Source: Bacteroidales bacterium
GTDB lineage: Bacteria; Bacteroidota; Bacteroidia; Bacteroidales; UBA932
Length of the DNA stretch: 40,605 nt
NCBI GenBank assembly: GCA_017934185.1
Contig: JAGBJY010000053.1
Span: 1 to 40,605, forward strand
Direction: 5' to 3'
In this document: piece after piece, positions 8,161 through 16,372 of the stretch
Layout of the letters: every line of letters starts with the position of its first letter
How positions within the stretch are numbered: the stretch's first letter is position 1
Made by a program: the position numbers and the translations under genes
Notes under the pieces: model-generated
Database searches by the model: none
Told to the model about the DNA's origin: nothing
Seen by the model: the letters and a program-made list of their open reading frames with translations, nothing else

Positions 8161-8986
8161 AGTCGGCAGGTTGTTTGATATTCTGGTCCAGGATAATTTC
8201 GCCGATGGAGCCGGCCTCAATGCGACCGCTGCGGGGATTCTTCACGGAAGGGATGTGGCCGATAACCTTGGCCTGAACGGAGCTGTACTCGAAGGCCAGG
8301 TCGGCATCCTCCAGGAAGGTGCAGTCTTCCAGAACGAGGTTCTCACAGTAGCACAGCGGCTGGCTGCCGCCGATTTTGCAGCGCACCAGGCGAAGGTTTT
8401 TGGAGTACCAGGCCAGGAATTCGCCGTTAATCACAGAGTCATACACTGTGATGTTTTCACTCTCCCAGAACGCATCTTTGGTCTGAAGATTGGCATTGCG
8501 GATAACCGCGTTCTTCACATACTGGAAACTGTAGTTGCCATGGAGCTCATAGCCGTCAATATCCACATTCTCGCAGTGCATGAAGATGTAATTGGCATCG
8601 GCCGTGTACACATTCCGGAGCCTCAGGTTGCAGCTGTCCCAGAAGGTTTCCTGGGCCATGGGCATGCGCACATTCTCCAGATACACCCCGTCAATGCGGC
8701 GGAACATCTTGGGCGCCTCCACCAGGGTGTCGTACATCTTGCAGTCGCGGGTGTACCACAGCGCTGCGCGGGCACCTTCCCGGAAAACGCAGTTTCTCAC
8801 GGTGAATCCGCCGCACTCCCAGAACGGGTACTTGCCACTGAATTCGCAGTTAACAGCCTCAATATTAGCCCCCTCCTTGAGAGAAGATTCCCCGGGGCCG
8901 ATTTTCACGTTCTCCAGGCGCAGCCCGCCACGCTCTGCATACAGCGGCCGCTCCCCTTCGAAATATTGGTCTTTAATTGTTTTCAT
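8141..8986 (-). CDS. DUF3737 family beta-helix protein
   Basis: The 281-residue protein matches the DUF3737 family start (MKTIKDQYFEGERPLY). It is built from short strand repeats with recurring aromatic and cysteine positions (FWECGGFTVRNC, FWDSCNLRLRNV, FWESENITVYDS, CYCENLVLEDC), as expected of a right-handed parallel beta-helix. It has no signal peptide. Function is unknown. Its closest neighbour is the MalY-type lyase, whose start lies inside its 3' end, so the two are probably translated together. The -7 box at 9000-8993 leaves only about 6 nt before the ATG, so the mRNA may be nearly leaderless. It is the first gene of the minus-strand run ending at 1969. Confidence 0.82.
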   Translation of the reverse strand: MKTIKDQYFEGERPLYAERGGLRLENVKIGPGESSLKEGANIEAVNCEFSGKYPFWECGGFTVRNCVFREGARAALWYTRDCKMYDTLVEAPKMFRRIDGVYLENVRMPMAQETFWDSCNLRLRNVYTADANYIFMHCENVDIDGYELHGNYSFQYVKNAVIRNANLQTKDAFWESENITVYDSVINGEFLAWYSKNLRLVRCKIGGSQPLCYCENLVLEDCTFLEDADLAFEYSSVQAKVIGHIPSVKNPRSGRIEAGSIGEIILDQNIKQPADCEIVQL

Positions 8987-8992
8987 ACTCTA

Positions 8993-9000
8993 CAAATATA
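8993..9000 (-). promoter_or_regulatory. -7 promoter element before the DUF3737 gene
   Basis: TATATTTG on the minus strand matches TAnnTTTG. Only 6 nt separate it from the ATG at 8986, so transcription would begin at or within a couple of bases of the start codon. No good -33 TTTG is visible 19-20 nt upstream. Confidence 0.4.
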
Positions 9001-9031
9001 CTCATTTTTTCTCAGAAAACACCATGCAGTG

Positions 9032-9066
9032 TGCACGAGGGTCCACGCAATGGACCTTCACGAGCA
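9032..9066. repeat. dyad repeat unit 1 (GGTCCA-N5-TGGACC)
   Basis: The core is a perfect 6-bp dyad, GGTCCA (9040-9045), CGCAA, TGGACC (9051-9056). It sits within longer imperfect arms (TGCACGAGGGTCCA and TGGACCTTCACGAGCA). It is a diverged direct copy of the unit at 9082-9118. Confidence 0.75.
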
Positions 9067-9081
9067 AAACAGGGGGCAAAA

Positions 9082-9118
9082 TGCGCGTGAGGGTCCAAGC
9101 CATGGACCTTCAAGCGCA
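9082..9118. repeat. dyad repeat unit 2, 16-bp hairpin arms
   Basis: The arms TGCGCGTGAGGGTCCA (9082-9097) and TGGACCTTCAAGCGCA (9103-9118) pair at 14 of 16 positions around the 5-nt loop AGCCA. The centre lies 52 bp from that of unit 1, about five helical turns, so both dyads face the same side of the DNA. The pair lies upstream of the DUF3737 promoter. It could be an operator pair or a REP-like doublet. Confidence 0.75.
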
Positions 9119-9153
9119 CTTTCCGTCGCGGTTGGGCGTTGTGGAGCGGACGG

Positions 9154-9195
9154 AAAAAAGTTTCCGGGGCCTTTTTTCAGGTCCCGGAAACTTTT
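9154..9195 (-). terminator. rho-independent terminator of groESL
   Basis: AAAAGTTTCCGGG (9156-9168) and CCCGGAAACTTTT (9183-9195) form a perfect 13-bp stem with a 14-nt loop. On the minus strand the stem ends in a run of six T, 57 nt after the groEL stop codon. It has a shorter T run on the plus strand and may be partly bidirectional. Confidence 0.85.
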
Positions 9196-9215
9196 ATTCC
9201 GGACGCGCGTGGGGC

Positions 9216-9242
9216 GAGATGCCGATCAGGTCGGGCATGACG
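9216..9242. repeat. short palindromic repeat, 3' side of groEL
   Basis: GAGATGCCGATCAGGTCGGG followed by CATGACGG is a variant of the palindrome found twice before groES. Compared with those copies the stem pair T-A is replaced by G-C, a compensating change, and one C is missing from the left arm. It lies between the groEL stop and the terminator. Confidence 0.7.
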
Positions 9243-9251
9243 GCACGCAGG

Positions 9252-11143
<1,892 letters not shown>

Positions 11144-11173
11144 AGTATCATATATTTTAGTGTTTCGTTTTGA

Positions 11174-11219
11174 GATTCCCGATCAGGTCGGGAATGACGC
11201 CGATCAGGTCGGGAATGAC
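11174..11219. repeat. tandem short palindromic repeats, 5' side of groES
   Basis: The first copy contains the perfect dyad ATTCCCGA-TCAGG-TCGGGAAT (11175-11195). The second (11199-11219) repeats CCGATCAGGTCGGGAATGAC with a truncated left arm. Read on the minus strand the unit begins GTCATTCCCGACCTGATCGG, a GTCA-palindrome-TCTC architecture shared with the copy after groEL and with two GC-richer copies inside pbpC. Confidence 0.8.
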
Positions 11220-11297
11220 AATGGCAAATTATCAAGGGGCGTGCCATGGCCGGATATCTGCCATTTTGTCAGCCGATGTTATTTCAGGAAAAAGTTG

Positions 11298-11305
11298 TAG
11301 CTTTG
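11298..11305 (+). promoter_or_regulatory. -7 promoter element of the A2M-pbpC operon
   Basis: TAGCTTTG matches TAnnTTTG and lies 36 nt before the ATG at 11342, giving a leader of about 30 nt. A TTTG at 11265-11268 is too far upstream (29 nt) to be a normal -33 box, so only the -7 element is supported. Confidence 0.4.
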
Positions 11306-11341
11306 TAAAAACAAGCAATGAAGTAACAACAACCCTAGAAT

Positions 11342-14300
11342 ATGAAACAACTTCGTCTCATGATGGCAGCCGCCATGCTGCTGGCCGCCTGCAGCCCCAA
11401 AGCGCCTGTCAAGGAACCGTCGGCCCAGGAATTTGCCCCTTACGTGAAAGCGTTCACCGGCGGAATGGTGGCGCAGGATGCCGAACTGCGCGTGGACCTG
11501 ACGCAGGACGTGCAGGGGGGCACGGAGGCCGCCAGCCTCTTCAGCTTCGAGCCGCCGGTAGCCGGGACGGCACGGTGGAACAGCGCTTCATCGGCCAGCT
11601 TCCTTCCGGCCGAGGGTGCCCTGAAGCCGGGAAAGCGCTACAAGGCCAGCTTCCATCTGGAAAAGCTGTTCCCCGGAGCGCCCTGCTTTGATTATCCGCT
11701 GCTGGTGAAAAGCAGCGCCCGGAGCGGTGTCATTGCCATAGAAGACAACGGCCGGCCGTTCCATGTGCAGCAGCTCGCCCTCAAGGACGGGCGCATAGAC
11801 GTGGTGCTGTCCAAGGCCCCCGCCAATGCCCAGCTGAGGGGCCTGGTGGAAGTGGAAGGGGCGGCCCGCAGCTACACCCAGGTGCAGGACAGCCTCCTTT
11901 CCGTGTTCTTTGAAGGACGCTCCGGCGACCTTACCCTCACCCTGGATGCGGGCCTGAAGAGTGCCGATGGGGTCACCCTGGGCAGCTCCTTCCGCCACAC
12001 CTTCCCGCAGCAGGAGCAGGTGCCGGCCGTGGAAATTCCCCTCAAGGGGAGCATCCTCCCGGAAAAGGACAAGTTCTGGCTCCCTTTCCGCGCCGTGAAC
12101 CTGAGCGCCGTGGAAGTGATGGTGGTGAAAATCTATGAGAAGAACGTCCTTATGTTCCTGCAGGACAATAATTTGGCCAGTGGAGGCAGCGAGCTTCGCC
12201 GAAGCGGAAGGCTGGTCTGGCGCGGCGACGTGCAGCTGGACCCTTCCAAGGACCTGCACCAGTGGAACGAGCACAGCATAGACCTGAGCGGCCTCATGAA
12301 AAAGGAACCGGGCGCCATTTACCGGATCAAGCTGCGTTTCCGCCAGGACCAGTCGCTGTACGGGGGCAAAGCGCCGATGGTGAACCCCTCGGCCCCCGGC
12401 GGCAAGCCCGGCGAGGCCGACCAGGCCACCTGGGACAAAGCCAGCAGCTACTACTGGGACAACGACTACGACTGGGAGCACTACTCCTGGGAGGAGGCCG
12501 ATGACCCCACCAAAGCCTCCTTCTACATGGACAGCGACCGCTTCCCGGTGGTGCAGCTGCTCTCCAGTGACATCGGCCTCATGGCCGAATATGCCGCCGG
12601 GCCGGAGTTTTGGGTCACCGCCACGGACCTCGTCACCGGCGGTCCGCTCTCCGGCGCTCAGATAGAGGTATACGATTACCAGCTCCAGCGCCTGGCCAAG
12701 GGGAAAACCGACAGCAAGGGCCTGGCCTCCTTTACGCTGGAACACAAGCCCTTTGCCGTGGTGGCCAAAGCCGGCGGCAGCACGGCTTACCTGAAAACCA
12801 CCGGCGGTGAGGAGCGCTCCCTGAGCCGCTTTGACGTGGGCGGGGAAAGCCTCCAGAAGGGCCTCAAAGCCTTTATTTACGGCGAGCGCGGCGTCTGGCG
12901 CCCCGGCGACACCCTGCACGTGAACCTGCTGCTGAATAAGCCCCTGCCCGAAGGCCATCCCATCACCCTGGAACTGTACACCCCCGAAGGCCAGTTCCAC
13001 ACCCGGCAGGTGCAAAAGGGCACGGACGGCTTCTTCTGCTACGACATCCCCACCAAGGAAAGCGACCCTACCGGCTACTGGAGCGCCACTTTCAAGGCCG
13101 GCGGCAGCGTTTTCCAAAAGACCCTGCACATTGAAAGCATCAAGCCCAACCGCTTGAAAATCAGCACCCAGTACCCCGAAGTGCTGGAGGCCGGAAAGCG
13201 CCTGCAAGCCCGCATCGGCGCCCAGTGGCTCTCCGGCGGAGCGGCCGGCGGTGCCCGGGCCCATGCCCAGCTCACGCTGCGGCGCATGAAAGGCTCGCCG
13301 TTCAAAGATTTTGCCGACTACAGCTTCAACAACCCCGCCTCCCAGTTCCAGGAGGCCCAGAGCAGCCTGTTTGAGAGCTGGCTGGACGGAGGCGGCAACG
13401 CCGATGTGCAGCTTACCCTCCCCGAAGCCGCCCACGCCCCCGGCATGCTGGAAGCCTTTGTGCTCACCTCCGTGGAGGAAAAAGGCGGCGACGAAAGCTT
13501 CACCACTCAGACCCTTCCCTTCTCCCCCTATTCGGCCTATGTGGGCATCAAAAACCTGACAGCCGATTACCTGGAGACCGACAAGCACCACAAGATTGGG
13601 GTGGCCGTCGTGGACCCGAAAGGCCGTCCGGTGAAAGGCCATGCGCTGGAGTATGCCCTCTACAAAGTGGGCTGGAACTGGTGGTGGGACAGCCCCGACG
13701 CCAGCCTGGACGCCTATGTAAACGGCTCTTCCGTAAAGCTGGTCCGCAGCGGAAAGCTCACATCGGCCACCCAGGACGTGTTTGTGGACGTTTACGCCAC
13801 GCGCGAAGAATGGGGCCGATACCTCCTGCTGGTGCAGGACAGCGTTTCCGGCCATATCAGCGGGAAAACCTTCCTGGTGGACTGGCCCGACTATGAGGGC
13901 CGCGCGAGCCGGCGGGACCCTGAAGCGCTGACCATGCTCAGCTTCTCCACGGACAAATCGGCCTATGCCGTGGGCGACAAGGCCACCGTCTATATTCCGG
14001 CCGCAGAAGGGGCCCAGGCCCTGGTTTCACTGGAAAACGGCTCGGGCGTGCTGCAGCGCGAATGGGTGAAACTCTCCGGCAGCGATACGCCCTGGAGCTT
14101 TACCGTTACCCCGGAAATGGCGCCCAATATTTACGTGAACATTACCCTCCTGCAGCCTTACGGACATACGGGCAACGACCTTCCCATCCGCCTGTACGGC
14201 GTGCAGCGCGTCCTGGTGGAAAACCCCGCGTCCAAACTGCAACCGCTTATTCAGATGCCCGAAAAACTGCATCCGGAAGAAGCCTTTACCATTAAGGTGA

Positions 14301-16369
14301 GCGAGCGCAGCGGCAAAGCCATGACTTACACCCTTGCGCTGGTGGACGAGGGCCTGCTGGACCTGACGGCCTTCAAGACGCCAGATCCCTGGAGCCGGAT
14401 GTTCCGTCCGGAGGCCCTGGGCGTGAAGACCTGGGACCTGTACGACAATGTGATTGGCGCCCGAAGCGGAAAACTGACGCCGCTTGGGGCCATCGGCGGC
14501 GACGAGGACGCCGTTCGCAGCGCCCGCCAGGACAGACGCTTCAATCCGGTGGTGATTGCCCTGAAACCCAGGACGTTAAAAGCCGGAGGAACGGACGTGG
14601 TTACCCTGAAACTCCCGCAGTATGTGGGCAGCGTGCGCGTGATGGTGGTGGCCGCCCACGAAGGGGCTTTCGGCAGCGCGGAAAAGACCGTGCCGGTGCA
14701 GTCGCCGCTGATGGTGATCAGCACCCTGCCGCGTCAAATAGGCTGCGGCGAAGAATTTACCCTGCCGGTGAACGTCTTTGCCCTGGAAGAAGGGGTGAAA
14801 GAAGCCACGGTTTCCGTAGAGGCCGACGGTCCGGTGAAACTGCTGCAAACCCGGGAAAAAGTGCGCTTTGACGGCCCCGGCGACCAGCTGGTGTACTTCC
14901 GCGTGAAGGTGGCCGATGAAGAAGGCGTGGCGCAATTCAAGGTATCGGCCTCCGGCGGCAGCCATAAAGCCGGCGAGGAGCTTTCGGTGCCGGTGGTGAA
15001 CCCCAATCCGCTGCTTACCCTGGTGGAACGCCTGAGTCTGAAGGCCGGGGAAAGTCGCCGGGTGAACCCTCAAGACCGGGTGCAAGTGACGGGCTATCCC
15101 GCACCGGACATGCAATCCCTCTTTACGGAAATGCGCGACTACTCCTACGACTGCTCCGAGCAGCTGAGCGCCCGCGGCCTGGTGCTGGTGAACCTGCTGC
15201 CGCAGCTCAGTGAGGCCGATGCCGCCACTGCCCGCGAATTGCTGCCCGAGCTCATTGCCCGCCTGTATGCCCGCCAGTGCGCCGACGGCGGCTTCAGCTA
15301 CTGGGGTGGCGGGCAGTCCGACTCTTGGGTGTCTTCCATGGCCGGCGCCCTGCTCTCACAGGCCTCCAAGGCCGGTTTTGAAGTGAATGAGGGCGTAGTA
15401 AAAGCCTGGACTCTCTACCAGCAGAAGCTCTCGCAGGCCTACAGGGTGGCCGGCAGTTCCCTCTTTACCCAGGCCGATGAAGCCTTCCGCCTGTATTCCC
15501 TGGCAGTAGCCGGCACCCCTTCCCAGGCCGGGATGAACCGCCTGCGCGAAGCCGGCTCCCTCGCGCCCCAGGCCAAGTGGCTCCTTGCCAGCGCCTATGC
15601 CCTGAGCGGCAAGGCAAGCACGGCCGCCGGCATTCTGGACGGCGCCGAGCGCGATTTCCCGGAATACACGCCTTATAACCTTACTTACGGAAGCGCCACC
15701 CGGGACCGTTTTGCCGCCCTGGAAGCCCTGGTGCTTTGCGACCGGATGGCCGAAGCCGTGTCCATGGCCCAGCCGCTGGAGCACAGGAGACTTTCTACCC
15801 AGGAAGCCGCCTTTGCCGCCCTGGCTTACGGACGGCTGTGGGAGAAGCTGCCCACGAAGGAGGTTTCCACCACGCTGGAGGATGGCCTGCTCACCAACAC
15901 CAGTTCAGGGCCCGTGTACGTAACCCTTTCCCAAACCGTCAGGACGTCACCGCTGGCGGCTTCCAACGGTTTGTCCGTGGAGGTGAAATACGTGGATGCC
16001 GAGGGCGCCACGGTGAACCCGTCGGCCTTGAAACAGGGCACGCGCTTTAGCGCCGTGATTAAAGTGCAGTCCCTGCAGGCAGGCAGGGACCTGGAGAACC
16101 TGGCGCTCAGTTTTGCCGTGCCTTCCGGCTGGGAAATCATGAACGAGCGCATGGCAGGCGCCGCCGAGGGCTACGACCACAAGGACATCCGCGACACCGC
16201 CGTGCGCTGGTACTTTGCCCTCCCGGCCGGCCGCTACAAGAGTTTCACCGTGCAGCTGAGGGCCGCTTATGAAGGCCGGTATGCACTGCCCGCCACCGTG
16301 TGCGAGGCCATGTACGAGCCCACGGTGAACGCCTCTACCGCCGCCGGGGTGGCCGCTGTGAAGCGATAG
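11342..16369 (+). CDS. bacterial alpha-2-macroglobulin lipoprotein with thioester motif
   Basis: This 1675-residue protein has a lipoprotein signal (MKQLRLMMAAAMLLAACSP; lipidated C17) and the length and order of bacterial A2M: MG domains, a bait-containing middle, and a thioester domain with CSEQ (C1271-E1273-Q1274). The thioester domain is followed by alpha/alpha-toroid segments (ARQCADGGFSYWGGG). A2M traps attacking proteases by bait cleavage and covalent thioester capture in the periplasm. Further family signs are VYIPAAEGAQALVSLENG, TYTLALVDEGLLDLT and the terminal receptor-like region ending YEGRYALPATVCEAMYEP. The pbpC start codon is 3 nt after its stop, the well-known A2M/PBP1C arrangement, which fits a role in protecting the cell when the wall is breached. 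The intact CxEQ distinguishes it from thioester-less paralogs. Confidence 0.93.
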   Translation: MKQLRLMMAAAMLLAACSPKAPVKEPSAQEFAPYVKAFTGGMVAQDAELRVDLTQDVQGGTEAASLFSFEPPVAGTARWNSASSASFLPAEGALKPGKRYKASFHLEKLFPGAPCFDYPLLVKSSARSGVIAIEDNGRPFHVQQLALKDGRIDVVLSKAPANAQLRGLVEVEGAARSYTQVQDSLLSVFFEGRSGDLTLTLDAGLKSADGVTLGSSFRHTFPQQEQVPAVEIPLKGSILPEKDKFWLPFRAVNLSAVEVMVVKIYEKNVLMFLQDNNLASGGSELRRSGRLVWRGDVQLDPSKDLHQWNEHSIDLSGLMKKEPGAIYRIKLRFRQDQSLYGGKAPMVNPSAPGGKPGEADQATWDKASSYYWDNDYDWEHYSWEEADDPTKASFYMDSDRFPVVQLLSSDIGLMAEYAAGPEFWVTATDLVTGGPLSGAQIEVYDYQLQRLAKGKTDSKGLASFTLEHKPFAVVAKAGGSTAYLKTTGGEERSLSRFDVGGESLQKGLKAFIYGERGVWRPGDTLHVNLLLNKPLPEGHPITLELYTPEGQFHTRQVQKGTDGFFCYDIPTKESDPTGYWSATFKAGGSVFQKTLHIESIKPNRLKISTQYPEVLEAGKRLQARIGAQWLSGGAAGGARAHAQLTLRRMKGSPFKDFADYSFNNPASQFQEAQSSLFESWLDGGGNADVQLTLPEAAHAPGMLEAFVLTSVEEKGGDESFTTQTLPFSPYSAYVGIKNLTADYLETDKHHKIGVAVVDPKGRPVKGHALEYALYKVGWNWWWDSPDASLDAYVNGSSVKLVRSGKLTSATQDVFVDVYATREEWGRYLLLVQDSVSGHISGKTFLVDWPDYEGRASRRDPEALTMLSFSTDKSAYAVGDKATVYIPAAEGAQALVSLENGSGVLQREWVKLSGSDTPWSFTVTPEMAPNIYVNITLLQPYGHTGNDLPIRLYGVQRVLVENPASKLQPLIQMPEKLHPEEAFTIKVSERSGKAMTYTLALVDEGLLDLTAFKTPDPWSRMFRPEALGVKTWDLYDNVIGARSGKLTPLGAIGGDEDAVRSARQDRRFNPVVIALKPRTLKAGGTDVVTLKLPQYVGSVRVMVVAAHEGAFGSAEKTVPVQSPLMVISTLPRQIGCGEEFTLPVNVFALEEGVKEATVSVEADGPVKLLQTREKVRFDGPGDQLVYFRVKVADEEGVAQFKVSASGGSHKAGEELSVPVVNPNPLLTLVERLSLKAGESRRVNPQDRVQVTGYPAPDMQSLFTEMRDYSYDCSEQLSARGLVLVNLLPQLSEADAATARELLPELIARLYARQCADGGFSYWGGGQSDSWVSSMAGALLSQASKAGFEVNEGVVKAWTLYQQKLSQAYRVAGSSLFTQADEAFRLYSLAVAGTPSQAGMNRLREAGSLAPQAKWLLASAYALSGKASTAAGILDGAERDFPEYTPYNLTYGSATRDRFAALEALVLCDRMAEAVSMAQPLEHRRLSTQEAAFAALAYGRLWEKLPTKEVSTTLEDGLLTNTSSGPVYVTLSQTVRTSPLAASNGLSVEVKYVDAEGATVNPSALKQGTRFSAVIKVQSLQAGRDLENLALSFAVPSGWEIMNERMAGAAEGYDHKDIRDTAVRWYFALPAGRYKSFTVQLRAAYEGRYALPATVCEAMYEPTVNASTAAGVAAVKR

Positions 16370-16372
16370 CCT

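Noticed and set aside
9032-9118. Two repeat units considered as a mini CRISPR array
   Set aside because: Only two diverged, strongly palindromic units with a 15-nt interval, no spacer-sized unique sequence and no cas genes.
11144-11341. Search for a CIRCE element before groES
   Set aside because: No TTAGCACTC-N9-GAGTGCTAA or close variant is present; the only inverted repeats are the ATTCCCGA palindromes, whose copies elsewhere argue for a repeat family rather than an HrcA operator.
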